Shown piece after piece: positions 10,358 to 21,066 of a stretch of 64,000 bases of DNA (within the stretch, counting starts at the first letter, position 1; the number at the start of each line of letters is the position of its first letter). Source of the DNA: S009-33 sp041694255 (lineage in GTDB: Bacteria > Patescibacteriota > Gracilibacteria > Absconditabacterales > Absconditicoccaceae). The notes beneath the pieces were generated by a model. The model did not search any database, was not told where the DNA came from, and worked only from the letters and a program-made list of their open reading frames with translations. The stretch lies in NCBI GenBank assembly GCA_041694255.1, contig JASMTN010000017.1:1-64000 (forward strand). Reading direction: 5' to 3'. Made by a program: the position numbers and the translations under genes.

Positions 10358-11377
10358 TTACTTACTATAAAAATTCCAAGAGTTTTTCAAACTTTCTTCT
10401 AAACTTATAGTTGCTTTCCAGTTTAGTTTCCTTTCTCACTTACTAGGATTACAATATACATCTGCTAAGTCTCATTCTCTCCTTGGAGCTATGTTATATG
10501 ATATTTTCTTTCAAGTTACTTTTTCAGTTTTTTCTATCATTTTAAGTACAGATACAGATTTTCAAGTTCATAGATTATAATTTTCTATATTTCCATTGAT
10601 AGAAAAAGTAGTTATTTTTTCATATGCTTTCAGGTGTCATTTTATAAGATCAACCACATCTATATAATCTCTTTTTCAAGTTCCATCTTCAGTATCATAA
10701 TCATTACCAAAAACTTTTAATTCCTTTAATTCTCAGTTTGCAACTTTCATTATAAATGGCAATAGATTGTTTGGTATTCAATTTGGATCTTCTCATATAT
10801 ATCAGCTTTCATGAGCTCATATTGGATTAAAATATCTAAGATTTATGATATTAAAATTAGCAAATGTAGCCAAATCATTTAGTACCTGTTCTATTAAGTA
10901 TTTGCTTGTTCAGTATGGATTTGAAGTATTTCAAGTTGCATCAGTTTCTTTAGCTCCAGAAAAATCATTTTTTTCAAATATCTTTTGATCATATACAGTT
11001 GCAGAAGAAGAAAATATTAGATTTTTAACATTATAATTTTCCATACAAGAAAAAAGATTTATAGATCAAGATATATTGTTTTCAAAGTACATAGAAGGTT
11101 GTTTACAAGATTCTCAAACTGCTTTTAATCAAGCAAAGTGAATAACTCCATCAATATCATTTTCTTCAAAAACTTTCTTTAGTTCTTTTTTATCTTTTAA
11201 ATCAATATTGTAAAACTTTGGAGTATATCAAAGTATCTTTGTAATACCATCAAGTTGTTTTTGATTAGAATTTGAAAAATTGTCTATTATGATTGTTTCA
11301 TATCAAGCTTGTTCAAAAGCTACAACTCAATGAGAACCTATATATCAAGTTCATCATGTTATTAGTATTGTTTGCAT
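10358..11377 (-). CDS. galE: UDP-glucose 4-epimerase
   Basis: 339 aa, normal GalE length. ILITGGTGYIGSH at residues 4-16 is the NAD loop (three glycines are TGA), FAGLKAVGES and SSSATVYD carry the active-site Ser, and NPYGTSKYLIEQ the Tyr-x3-Lys. RYFNPIGAHESGYIGEDP is diagnostic for UDP-hexose 4-epimerases. It interconverts UDP-Glc/UDP-Gal (or the N-acetyl forms) and feeds the polysaccharide locus. Divergent from rpmA. Confidence 0.95.
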
Positions 11378-11538
11378 TTAATGACCTTATATTGTAAAAC
11401 ACTTATTTTATATTTAAAAAGTTAGAAAAAGCAATAAAATCATTTTTTAACTAATTTTTCAGTTAATGTTTCATATTTTAATAGATTGTTTGTCATTTAT
11501 ATTTGATGTTTTTATAATAATATTAAGTAAATAAAAAC

Positions 11539-11566
11539 TTGATTTTGTAATTTATTTTATTATAAA
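11539..11566 (+). promoter_or_regulatory. Promoter of rpmA
   Basis: TTGATT, 16-bp spacer, TATAAA, 43 bp before the L27 start codon. Same TTGATTTTG core as the AbiE pair 1 promoter. Confidence 0.6.
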
Positions 11567-11609
11567 GGTATAACTAATTTGTAATTTTATTTATTAAAAT
11601 ATTTTATTA

Positions 11610-11885
11610 ATGGCTCATAAGAAAGCAGCAGGTAGTGCTAAGAACCTTAGAGATTCTAATCCAAAGTATAGATGAGTGAAACTATTTGGTGGTCAAACTG
11701 CAAAAGCAGGTAATATTGTTATAAGACAAAAAGGTAGTAAATTTGTTTCTGGTGAAAATACATATATTGGTAGAGATCATACTATACATGCAAAAGTTGA
11801 CTGAATAGTTAAATTTTCTAAGAAAAAAATTAGAAGATTTGATGGTAGAAAATATGAAAAGACTGTTGTAAATATATCTGAATAA
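11610..11885 (+). CDS. rpmA: 50S ribosomal protein L27
   Basis: 91 aa. MAHKKAAGSAKNLRDSNPK is the conserved L27 N-terminus that reaches the peptidyl-transferase centre; GNIVIRQKGSKFVSGEN and GRDHTIHAKVDGIVKF follow. Starts directly with MAHKK, so no leader peptide to be removed as in Firmicutes. L21, its usual neighbour, is absent here. Mostly GGT glycines with a few TGA, as in other strongly expressed genes. Confidence 0.97.
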
Positions 11886-11913
11886 ATAGTTTTTTAAACT
11901 AAAAAATACAATT

Positions 11914-12348
11914 ATGGACAAAATAATAACTTTAATATCAGAAAATATAAGTATAGATGTTATATGATATATCATACTATACCCTTTCATGGTATTTTGG
12001 ATATGGAGTATATTATATACAACAAAAGACATATCTCACCGTACGGATAATATATTATATCAAATATTTTGTATATTATTAGTAACTATATGAACTCCTT
12101 TGATATGATTTCCTTTGTACTTTATATTAAGACCATATAGAACACTAGATGATATATCATGGAGAAAACATATAGAAAGTCTTTGAAAAGAATGTTTGGA
12201 ATGTTGAGAAGTAAATGATAAGGACAACAAATTCTGTACATCATGTTGAGATAAACTAGATATAGAATGTAAAGAATGCAAAAAAGAATATAATCAATTA
12301 AATGATTATTGTCCATATTGTTGAGCTCCAAATTTGGAAAATAACTAA
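11914..12348 (+). CDS. Membrane protein with double zinc ribbon
   Basis: 144 aa, function not recognised. Two hydrophobic segments (about residues 19-36 and 51-75) are followed by a cytoplasmic tail with four CxxC-type knuckles: CLECG, CTSCG, CKEC and CPYCG (residues 95-140), forming a double zinc ribbon. Such proteins are common small membrane proteins of unknown role in CPR genomes. Lies 28 bp after rpmA and likely shares its transcript. Confidence 0.8.
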
Positions 12349-12349
12349 A

Positions 12350-12376
12350 AACCTGGATTTATTTTCAGGCTTTTTT
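12350..12376 (+). terminator. Possible terminator after the zinc-ribbon gene
   Basis: Short CCTG/CAGG stem followed by seven T residues. The stem is weak, so the call is tentative. Confidence 0.45.
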
Positions 12377-12394
12377 TATTATAGAAAAATATAT

Positions 12395-13159
12395 ATGAAA
12401 CTTAAAATATATGCAGATGAAGCTTGAAGGTGACCTCTAGCAGGTCCTGTGGTTGTGTGACTTACTCTACCCTTAGAAAAGGTTGAGGAATATATTTTTG
12501 ATGATAGTAAAAAACTTACTGAAAAAAAAAGAGAGATAATTTTCAAAAAACTTAAAATATTTGAACAAGAAAATAAAATATTACATAGCTTTTGATATGC
12601 AAACAACAAAGAAGTAGATAAGTTATGAATAAGTAAATGTATAAATATTGCATTTAAAAGAGCTTTAGTAATATTATTACATAAGTATATATCAAATTAT
12701 AAAAGTATAAATGGAGATAAATTACTTGCTAAGATAAAACTTGAAAATAAATTAAACAATATATTATCTGATATAGAAAATATTGAAAAATATGATATAA
12801 AAGAAGTTTTAAAACTGTTCCAAAAGGTTGAAAAAGTATATTGAATTATATTTGATGGAAACCAGGATTTTAATATAAGCAAAGATATATGATATAAAAT
12901 AATAAATATCATAAAATGAGATGCTCGTGTATCTTATATATGAGCTGCAAGTATCATTGCAAAAGTTGAAAGAGATATGTACATGGTAAGACAATGAGAA
13001 CTTCACCCAAACTACCTATTTGAAAAACACAAATGATATGGAACAAAAAAACATATAGAAAGTATTAAAAAATATTGAATATGTAATTTACATAGAGAAA
13101 GTTTTTTGAAAAATATTATATAGAGATTTGATAAAAGAAAAGTAATAATGATAATATAG
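12395..13159 (+). CDS. rnhB: Ribonuclease HII
   Basis: 254 aa, somewhat longer than the usual ~200 aa because of an insert in the middle (around residues 95-135). IYADEAGRGPLAGPVVV (residues 5-21) holds the first catalytic Asp-Glu; DSKKLTEKKRE, IIFDGNQDF and KGDARVSYIGAASIIAKVERD hold the remaining acidic residues. It removes single ribonucleotides and RNA primers from DNA. Its last 44 bp overlap the 3' end of mraY on the other strand. Confidence 0.95.
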
Positions 13160-14168
13160 TTAATACTATCTGTATAAGCCAAAGCTTCATAACTATAGTA
13201 TGTTCTGCATATCAAGCATATTCAAGATTGTGATGAAATGGTGCAACTTTAAAAACTTTCTTTTTAAATACTTTTTTTGAAAAAATTTGTATAAAACTAC
13301 TTCATAATTCTATAAATAAAATAAGCAACAATGGTATCATAATAGTCCATATTCAAAGCTTAATTCACAATAGATAAATAACTGAAGCCAATAATCATCA
13401 AAAAGCCAATGAACCAGAATCTCACATAAATACTTTAGCAGGATTGATATTGTACCGCAAAAAGGCAACTAAAGATGAAGCAATAACAGAAATTACAGTT
13501 GTTGCTATATACCAATGTTGGAAATAAGTCATAATACCAAGTGCTAAAAGTATCATAATTAATATACCTCAAGCAAGCCCATCAAGTCAGTCAGTTATAT
13601 TAACTGCATTTACAAGCTTTACAGTAAATATAAATGTTATGATGGCATAGAAAAATCCTATATATATATGGTCTTGCCAAAGTATAATATAATCTACATT
13701 AAGTTTAACAAAAAACCAATATGCTATAAAAGCTGAAAACAAAAACATCCATATGAGCTTCATCTTAGCAGTAAGTCATTTAACTTTTCATATTCATTTT
13801 ATATTCAAAAAGTCATCTAACAATCACAATAAACCCATACTAAAAAATGCAAAAAGTATAATATAAGTTTCTCTTTGATTAAAAAGTGAATAGTTTATAT
13901 ATCATAAGTATTCTAAAATAACAGATCAAAATACAATTATGAAAGTTACAAACAAAATTAAAGCAGCTCACATGGTAGGAGTTCAAGTTTTTCATTCATG
14001 TAGTTTATTGAAAATCTCTGCTTTTCATCAAGAAGTTGCATCATCTCTTAGAAGTTTTCAAGCCTTAAGTTTCTTCAATAACCTGATAAAAAATGGATAT
14101 AAGAGAAAAGTTATTATAAAAGATACTATACCAGCTATAAGAATGAAGTTTAATCTTTGTAATTCCAT
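13116..14168 (-). CDS. mraY: Phospho-N-acetylmuramoyl-pentapeptide transferase
   Basis: 350 aa, about ten membrane segments. GKTGTPTMGAALIL, LGLLDDFLNI (Asp-Asp), NAVNITDGLDGLAGG and FMGDSGSLAFGG are the MraY signatures; the late HHNLE motif (APFHHNLEYAG) is intact. It makes lipid I at the inner face of the membrane, so this cell makes peptidoglycan; murA lies at 50.9 kb. The stop lies inside the 3' end of rnhB on the other strand. Confidence 0.96.
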
Positions 14169-14193
14169 AATATTAAGTATTAAAAAATATAAA

Positions 14194-15255
14194 TTAATTT
14201 TCAAAGTTTTTCTTTAAGTAATTACTTACCCAACTTTGTTCATATAATATATTTGCATTTTCATCAAATACAGTAGATGATAGTTTTGCTGTAAGAGATT
14301 TGGTTTGCTCTTTTATTATATGAGCTATTTTTCAAGATTTTTTAGGTACTATACTTGTAAAGTAAATATTTTCTCAAATATTTTTTTTCTTTAAGTATAT
14401 TGGATAAGTAGAATTATTTTTAATTTTTAATGTTTTTATATATTCATATACAGATGCATCATCTCAGTATATATATGGAGAATAAAAGTTAACATACCGT
14501 TGAGCATGGTTATATCTTTTTGTTACATATAAATAAGGATTTATAATTGCATTTCTAAAAAACATAGTAGAAACTCAACAAACTCAAGCATAAAAAAGAT
14601 ACTGTTTAGACCCTTTTGAATATCAAGGCTTATTTGCAATAAGTTTATTAAAATTTATCTCTTCTTGCGGTTGGAAAAGATAATCATCTATCTCATTCAT
14701 AGCTATATTAAAATTATTTAACCTTCAATAATTCCGTTTACTAAGGTCTTTACTAGATACATATATAGAATAATTTTCAAACTCATTGAGAGCAAGAAAG
14801 GTTTCAGGAACTTTAATATAATAATTTTTTAATCATAATACATATAATAATAGTTTATCATACAAAGTCTTATCTATAAAATAATCTAATGAATAATTAT
14901 GCAAAAAGGATACCTTTGCAGGTTTATAAGTAAATTCTTTAGAGTTTAATTTATATATATTATCAAAACCATTGATAAAAGGGAAAATTATATCTGAGCT
15001 TTTTTTTAGTCACAGTTTTGGTAATGAATTTTTTAAAAAGCATCAAGGGGATATATAATAATTTTGTCAATTTTTAAAACTGTCACAATATATATCTACA
15101 TTATTAAAACTATTTTTAACCTTATTTTCTTTGACTTTTTCTTGTACAGTAGATTTTATTTTTTTATAATCACTTAGACTTATACTATTAAATCAAGTAA
15201 CTACACCTATACAATATAATAAAAAACCTATAAAAATAATATATAACTTTAACAT
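14194..15255 (-). CDS. VanW-like secreted protein
   Basis: 353 aa. One N-terminal membrane segment, then a divergent region and a VanW-type core: QYLFYAGVCGVSTMFFRNAI corresponds to the family's G-G-x-C-Q-V-S-T motif, followed by NHAQRYVNFYSPYIYGDDAS and NNSTYPIYLK. VanW domains are found near cell-wall genes and their exact activity is unclear. Here it precedes mraY on the same strand by 25 bp, consistent with an envelope role. Weak SD-free start. Confidence 0.65.
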
Positions 15256-15267
15256 ACTTGATTTATT

Positions 15268-16071
15268 TTAATTAAATTTAATCTTTTCTTTTGCTCTTTC
15301 ATAATCAGGCTCAAGATCTAATATTTTTATCCAACAAGATTTAGCTTTTGAAAAATCTCATATTTCTTCATACAAACTAGCAAGTGCATCTATGTATATT
15401 ACATTATTTGGTTTTATAGAAAGTACAGTATGTATAGCATCAACTGCTTTTTCAAGTTCTCATTTATTATAAAGTATATCAGCATAAGTTACATAATACT
15501 TATGATTTTTAGAATTTATTTGAATTGCTTTTTCAATAAGAATATTTGCTGTATCTATCTCTCACATTATAACATATATCTTACTAAGATTCCATATTGC
15601 ATTATCATTGTGCATATCTATTTGTATTAATTTTTTTAGAAGGGAAAATGCTTTCTTATCCTTTCATATATTAATATACAAGTTACTTAGCATCTCAAGT
15701 GCTTGTATATTTTCAGTATCATAAGATAAAACCTCTATAAGTTTACTCTCATATGTATCAAGATCTCATTTTTCCTTAGCTACTCTAATTTCTAAAAAAA
15801 GTTTATTTATTTTGTATTTAATCTTTTCTTCTTGTTTAGAATTATTTTTTTCTTTAATAGATACTACTTCTTCCTCTTTATTTTCTATGTTTTTTTTATC
15901 TAAAATCTCTTTTTTAAGAGTATTTAAAGAAAAATGCCTATAATATTCTTTTTTAAGAAAATTAATAATAAATGTAAAGGGATAAAATAATACATTAAAA
16001 AATCTGTAAAATATGAATCAAAATAAAATTATTGTAATTCAAATAAAAACATATATTTCATAAGCTAACAT
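15268..16071 (-). CDS. Membrane-anchored TPR-repeat protein
   Basis: 267 aa. An N-terminal hydrophobic anchor (about residues 4-30), a charged linker rich in Lys/Glu, then about four tetratricopeptide repeats (for example NALEML-type SYDTENIQALEMLSNLYIN and KHYVTYADILYNKGELEKAV). TPR units act as protein-binding scaffolds, so this may organise envelope or pilus parts. 9 bp separate it from the PSP1 gene upstream; both likely share a transcript. No specific partner can be named. Confidence 0.8.
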
Positions 16072-16079
16072 CTTCAATA

Positions 16080-16853
16080 TTAATTTTTAAAATTATATTT
16101 AACAATAAATCAAGCTTGATCCTTGACAAATATATATTTCATAAGCACATTAACACCTATTACAGTATATATTTTTCATTCTTTTTCAATAGTAGATCAT
16201 AATTCAGGATATGCTTCAAGTTCTTTTTCATATATTTTTTCTTCATACTTAAGGCAACATTTTAATTTTCAACAAACTCATTTCAAACTATCCATAGACT
16301 GTGTTTGAAGACTTTGTAAACTGATAGTAGATGTTTCAACTGAAGGTATCTTACACATATGCTTTGTACAACACAGTCATTGTCAACAAGATCAACAGAT
16401 ATTTTTACTTTCTGGATGAAGCCTTACTCTATCTCTTGCTCATACCTGATATAGAAAAAAGTTCATTCAAATAAGCTGTTTAACCTCTTGTAGGTATGGC
16501 CTAAAATCTACTCTATCTTCAGAATAAAAATATATATATATTATACTCCCTGTAAAATTCATCTTAGCAATTACAAACTTCAAGTTAGGAAAAACAAGCT
16601 TTAGATCATCCTTAACATTGTAATATATATCTTTTGCTTTCTTATCTAAACTATAAAATCTTTCTAATTGCTTATTATTTAGCTTATATAAAAAACTAAC
16701 CTCATAATCATACTCACAATCATATCATATATAGGTTCATATATATTTATATCATCTTTCCTCATATACAACTTTATCTCAATGTTTTAGTTTTATAGTT
16801 GGTGTATTTGTTAATTTCAATACCTTTAATGTAAGGTAATCTTGGATAAACAT
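16080..16853 (-). CDS. PSP1-domain protein
   Basis: 257 aa. The C-terminal PSP1 domain is clear: YFYSEDRVDFRPYLQEVKQL, VGARDRVRLHPE, then the Cys clusters CGSCGQGLCC and GVCGKLKCCLKYE that bind zinc in relatives. Bacterial PSP1 proteins such as YaaT sit near replication and signal-transduction genes and act in complexes with RicA/RicF-type partners in Bacillus. No partner is visible here. TAA stop, start chosen at the only in-frame ATG preserving the N-terminal fold. Confidence 0.88.
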
Positions 16854-16905
16854 AATATAATAATGTAGCAATTTAAAAATAGTGAAAGTATATAATTATT
16901 TTATA

Positions 16906-17610
16906 TTATTTATAAGTTTCATTATAAACTATAGCTTGTCATGGAGAAAGTACTTTACATGTTGATATGTTTGCAAGCATAACTTCTGATGCAAATTTTG
17001 TAGGTTCAGCCTTTATTACATCAAAAGTATCATAATGTATAGGGACAACTTTTTTAGGTTTAATAAATTCAACAGCTTTTAATGCATCCTCTATTCACAT
17101 TGTAAAATTATCTCATATAGGTAAGAAAGCAAGATCTATATTTTCTTTTTCTAAAAGTTTCATATCATAAGTTAGTGCTGTATCTCATGCATGATATATT
17201 TTTTTACCATTTACTTTTATAATAACTCATGCAGCCTTTCATCAAGATATGTCTTCTCAGATTCAACCACCATGAACAGCATTTACAAATTTTATAGAAA
17301 ACAAATCAAAATCAAAACTTCATCATATATGCATAGAATGTGTTGATATAATATCATATTTTTTAACTAAATATTGTATAACCTCATAAGTTGAAATAAC
17401 TTTAGCTCAGGTTTTATGTACTATATCAACAGTATCTCATATATGATCCTCATGACCATGAGTTATTATTATAGCAGATATATTTTTACTAGCTACTTCT
17501 TCTAAACTTATATCACATCAAGCATTTCAGGTAATAAAAGGGTCTATAAGGATACTTTCATTACCTAGATTTATTTCAACAAAAGAGTGTGAATGAAAAA
17601 TTACTTCCAT
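16906..17610 (-). CDS. UPF0173-type metal-dependent hydrolase (beta-lactamase fold)
   Basis: 234 aa. The N-terminus VIFHSHSFVEI is typical of UPF0173/UlaG-like MBL enzymes. Metal ligands: THGHEDHIGD (residues 53-62), HGGG near 115, the HAGDTAL segment and the late VVPIHYDTF. Substrate unknown in this family. Followed by a small membrane protein gene upstream on the same strand (23-bp gap). Confidence 0.9.
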
Positions 17611-17633
17611 TAATTATAATTTTTAATATTAAA

Positions 17634-17870
17634 TTAGTTTCAACCTGTTAATACAGAATCTCAGGTTAATACAGAGTCTCAGGTTAAAGTATTATCAAAT
17701 TCAAACTCTTGAGGTTGTTCTATATCTTGTATGATATCTTGATTATTAACCCTATCTACACTTGGTGTATTAGGTCAAAATAATACTAAAAATCAAGTTC
17801 AAAAAGATGTAATTAAGAAAATAACTATTAAAGCTATTGTAAATATTTTCATAACTTTATTTTGTTTCAT
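17634..17870 (-). CDS. Small membrane protein with LTGDSV repeats
   Basis: 78 aa, not recognised. One membrane segment (about residues 8-34), then an acidic outside or inside tail ending in three copies of LTGDSV/LTGGN, where the repeat is visible in DNA as near-identical 18-bp units. Probable single-pass protein. Function unknown. Confidence 0.65.
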
Positions 17871-17887
17871 AGTTTATAATTAATAAA

Positions 17888-18187
17888 TTATTTAAATTGT
17901 CATGCAAAGTATAGTGCCAATAATGATATATAAAAGCTTGGGGATCTTAATACTCTTTTAACAAAAGAATCATTATTATCTTTTACCCATTTTTTATAAT
18001 TTTTTTTCAATTTTTTATCATCAATTTTGTCAACATAATGCAACAAAACCTTATTATTTTTATTGACCTTAATCATAAGCTTCAATAGATTATAGCATCT
18101 TAAAGTTTCATTGTTTTTATATGCATCTTTAATATTTTTTTCAATTTTCCTTTCCAATAATTCTTTATCACTCCCTACTATTCACAT
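17888..18187 (-). CDS. Small hypothetical protein with C-terminal hydrophobic tail
   Basis: 99 aa, unrecognised. A lysine- and asparagine-rich helical body (KNIKDAYKNNETLRCYNLLK, KKLKKNYKKWVKDNN) ends in one short hydrophobic stretch SFYISLLALYFAG. The second codon is TGA (Gly), which a standard-code scan would treat as an immediate stop; the ATG at 18187 opens the frame. It lies 20 bp after efp on the same strand. Could be tail-anchored. Confidence 0.6.
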
Positions 18188-18207
18188 TTTTTATTTTTAT
18201 TTTTAAA

Positions 18208-18768
18208 TTATGCTTTTCATTTAACTTGATTTGTAGATGTGTTTAATAAAACATTATCTTGCTCATCTATGTGTAAAGGAACTTGTACTTTTAGTCATGT
18301 TTCAAGAATAGCTTCTTTAGTCCCTGCTTGTGCCCTATCTCACTTTACTCATGGAGTTGTCTCAATTACCCTATATTCAACAACTTCAGGAAGTATAACT
18401 CATATAACACCTCAATCATACATCATCAAAAATACATCAGTTCAGTCTTTTAAATATGGTATAATATCATCTACAATATCTTTTTCTACTTCATATAATT
18501 CTGATGTATCAAATTCCATAAAAGTATATAAGTCTCAAGAATTATAAAGATATTGTCAATTTTTATAGTTAATCTCAGCAGCATCTAAAGTAGATCAAGC
18601 TTTATAAGTTATATTTTTAACCTGTCATGTTTGAACATTTTTAACTTTAAAAGAATAAGTAGCTGACCCCCTTCATTTATGCATATGAGAAGTATCAGCA
18701 ACTTTATACAATCATTCTTGTAATTCCAATACAGTTCATCTTTTTACTTCTGAAACATCTATTTTCAT
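18208..18768 (-). CDS. efp: Elongation factor P
   Basis: 186 aa, full length. N-terminal KOW-like domain (VKRGTVLELQEGLYKVADTS), two OB domains and the C-terminal signature GDRAQAGTKEAILETGLKVQ. EF-P enters the ribosomal E site and helps form Pro-Pro bonds. The domain-I tip reads HMHKGRGSA, so the residue modified in many bacteria (Lys34 in E. coli) is Arg (R33), as in the EarP-rhamnosylated type, but without the usual Pro before it. No modification enzyme was seen in the window. Confidence 0.95.
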
Positions 18769-18794
18769 TTTTTTTATTCATTATAATATAAAAA

Positions 18795-19250
18795 TTACCA
18801 AAACATTCAAAGCAATATCTGCATAATAGCATATGAAAATATAACTATCAAAACACCATATATTGCTCATTTAACAGCATCTTTTCATCATTTACTAGCA
18901 TCACCAGTAAAAACTCAAACTGAATATTTATATCAAGCATATATTATCATTCAAGCTCATATAACAAGTCATATTCAAGATAGGACATTTGCAATATGCT
19001 TTAAGAATTCAAGTATAGTATCCCAAGTAAATATTCAACTTGCAAATGAGTCTCAAACATCCATATTTTTTGCCTCATTATTGTAATTTTCCCACACCTT
19101 TCATGGGTCTTTTCATACCTTATTAACAGCACTTGATGCTTTACCTCAGGATGAAGCTTCAGGTATTATTGTCCATGAACTATCTTCAGCATGTGAAAAT
19201 ACAAATACACTTAATACAATAGCAGTTAAAAGTACTAGCTTTTTAATCAT
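18795..19250 (-). CDS. VirB2/TrbC-like type IV secretion pilin
   Basis: 151 aa. Signal peptide (MIKKLVLLTAIVLSVFVFSHA), polar stretch, then two membrane helices: FLKHIANVLSGIGLVIGAGM and KGAIYGVLIVIFSYAIMQIL separated by a short basic loop GDASKGGKDAVK. This is the fold of VirB2/TrbC pilins of type IV secretion. CPR genomes often carry such proteins, perhaps for DNA uptake or host contact. It precedes efp by 26 bp and follows lepB by 9 bp; signal peptidase next door could process it. Confidence 0.7.
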
Positions 19251-19259
19251 TTGTTAATA

Positions 19260-19940
19260 TTAGAACTTTAAACCTCGTACCTTTCAAAGAATTTCTTGTT
19301 CTTTTATATAATATTTAGAATCTGAAGAAGAACAAAATCATATAAAACAACATCTTGAATCTGTACTATACATTCTATCATCTCAAAATACAAGATATTG
19401 TCATTTTCAAAGGACATATTCACTTACTCAACATTTATTTTCAGTTACAATAGGCTCATCATAGCCTTTTACATTAACACTCTTTCATTCTATATATGGT
19501 TCTTTAATTTTTTTACATATATCTCATTCTTTTTCATAACTTTTATCCTCATACACATCATCACCATGATAAGTAAGCCAATTAGTCTCTCATTTACAAA
19601 GAAACACACTTCAAGACTTTATAGTTATAGTCTCTCAAGGCATTCATACAACCCTTTTTAAAAAAGATACATCTGATGTTTCTGGCATAACAACAACAGT
19701 ATCTCACCTATTAACCCCATCATTAAGCTTATAATAAAATTTATCTATAAAAATATATTCTCAAGGCTTATAATTTGGTAACATACTATGTCATTTTACA
19801 ATAACAGGAGCTATAACAAATACCTTTATAGCAAGAAAAAGACCAACTATAAATACCAAAAAAGCTATAATATCAACAATGTCAATTAAAAACTTTTTAA
19901 GTTTACTTTGGGGCTCATTTATTTTAAGTGTTTCTTCCAT
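19260..19940 (-). CDS. lepB: Signal peptidase I
   Basis: 226 aa. One membrane helix (about residues 20-45), catalytic Ser in VKGHSMLPNYKPGEY (S52), catalytic Lys in VSFLKRVVGMPGE (K95), box D GDDRMYSTDSR. It carries an insert of about 55 residues with several Cys and acidic residues between boxes D and E. It cleaves signal peptides of exported proteins. 18 bp separate its start from ssb. Confidence 0.95.
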
Positions 19941-19958
19941 TCAAGCTATAGATTAAAA

Positions 19959-20357
19959 TTAAAATGGTATCTCATCTTCCTCATCATTTGAAGGAGAGTT
20001 ATCATTATTGTTTGATCAAGTCTTTCATTTACTTTCACAAAAGTCCATACTATTTACTGTAATTTCAGTAGTATATCTTTTATTTCAAGATTGATCTTCC
20101 CATTGTCTTGTTCTAAGTCTTCATTCAACATATACTTTTGCTCACTTATTAGCATATTGTCATAAAACATCAGCTAAATTTCAAAAACTTACACATCTAT
20201 GAAATTCTGCCTCTTCAACCTTCTCTCAAGACTTATTTTTATACACTCTATTTGTAGCTAAAGAAAAGTTAACTACAGAAATTCAAGAATCTCACATTTT
20301 TTTTACCTCCAAGTCAGTTGTGATTCTTCATATTAACATAACTTTATTTAAATCCAT
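19959..20357 (-). CDS. ssb: Single-stranded DNA-binding protein
   Basis: 132 aa. The ATG at 20357 gives MDLNKVMLIGRITTDLEV, the standard SSB beginning; a later ATG at 20339 would cut off strand 1. OB-fold core with VNFSLATNRVY, EFHRCVSFGNLADVL and GRLRTRQWEDQSGNKRY, an Asn/Ser-rich linker and the acidic tip DEEDEIPF that recruits partner proteins. Covers DNA in replication and repair. Confidence 0.96.
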
Positions 20358-20419
20358 AAGAATAATAATTTACAAACTAAATAGTTTTAAAAGTTTATTT
20401 AAAAAAGATTAAAAATCAA

Positions 20420-20447
20420 TTGAATTTTAGCCTTATTTTATTATATT
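20420..20447 (+). promoter_or_regulatory. Promoter of the tRNA-Leu/tRNA-Ala unit
   Basis: TTGAAT, 16 bp, TATATT, 22 bp before the tRNA-Leu gene. Confidence 0.5.
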
Positions 20448-20468
20448 ACTAAGAACATTATTAATTTT

Positions 20469-20552
20469 GCCCAGGTGATGGAATTGGTAGACATGTCAGA
20501 CTCAAAATCTGATGGCTGTATGGCCGTGAGGGTTCAAGTCCCTCCCTGGGCA
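20469..20552 (+). tRNA. tRNA-Leu(CAA)
   Basis: 84 nt with long variable arm (class II). Acceptor GCCCAGG/CCTGGGC, anticodon stem TCAGA/TCTGA with loop CTCAAAA, so anticodon CAA reading UUG. T-arm GGTTCAAGTCC. CCA is not encoded. Upstream of tRNA-Ala by 7 nt. Confidence 0.95.
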
Positions 20553-20559
20553 TTATTGT

Positions 20560-20636
20560 GGGGTCGTAGCTCAGCTGGCTAGAGCACCTGCCTTGCACGC
20601 AGGGGGTCAGGAGTTCGAATCTCCTCGACTCCACCA
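20560..20636 (+). tRNA. tRNA-Ala(TGC)
   Basis: Acceptor GGGGTCG/CGACTCC, anticodon loop with TGC, T-arm GGAGTTCGAATCTCC. Unlike the other tRNAs here its 3' CCA is encoded (20634-20636). Confidence 0.95.
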
Positions 20637-20664
20637 CAGTATATTTAAAAATTATACATAACAT

Positions 20665-20697
20665 AAAAAAACTGAAGAATTTTATCTTCAGTTTTTT
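20665..20697. terminator. Bidirectional terminator after the tRNA pair
   Basis: Perfect stem AAAAACTGAAG/CTTCAGTTTTT with an 8-base AT loop; flanking A and T runs let it work on both strands. Confidence 0.9.
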
Positions 20698-20716
20698 ATT
20701 TTAGATATATTATATA

Positions 20717-20742
20717 TTTATATTATTCATAAACATACAAGG
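20717..20742. repeat. 26-bp direct repeat, attR-like copy
   Basis: Identical over 26 bp to 24770-24795, which includes the last five bases of tRNA-Arg(CCG). The homology stops at both ends. Possible attachment site of the 4-kb block between the copies. Confidence 0.85.
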
Positions 20743-21066
20743 ACGTCTGGGATAACTGCAAACAAATATATTTATATATAAAATCATTAGATTATCAAGA
20801 AAAGAAATCTTTATATTATTTTCTTATTTATCACTACTGAGCTGATATTAAGCTCTCTAAGCATAAAAAAGTCTATTATGATTTTGATGAAGATTAATTA
20901 TATAATTTATATATAACATAATTTGCTTAATGATACAAATATAAGCTTATAATTATAATATTTTTTATTAATTACTAGTTAGGAGACCACTAATACAAAC
21001 AGTATATACTTTAATATTTCATTTCTTACTTAAAAATCATATCTCCCATATACTAAAAGCAAAAAA
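20743..21066. other. Non-coding stretch inside the 4-kb element
   Basis: 324 bp with no gene I can support. AT-rich, with one inverted repeat (AAGAAAA/TTTTCTT around 20796-20825). It follows the 3' end of the 299-aa gene and might hold its terminator or a small RNA, but nothing is recognisable. Confidence 0.5.

Noticed and set aside
12060..12331. Two minus-strand open frames over the zinc-ribbon gene
   Set aside because: Antisense to a Cys-rich gene with clear CxxC knuckles; no independent evidence.
18239..18547. 102-aa plus-strand open frame
   Set aside because: Antisense shadow of efp, which is clear on the minus strand in code 25.
20461..20664. 67-aa minus-strand frame with database-like peptide VESRRFELLTPCVQGRC
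   Set aside because: It is the reverse of the tRNA-Leu/tRNA-Ala genes; such peptides are known annotation artefacts.
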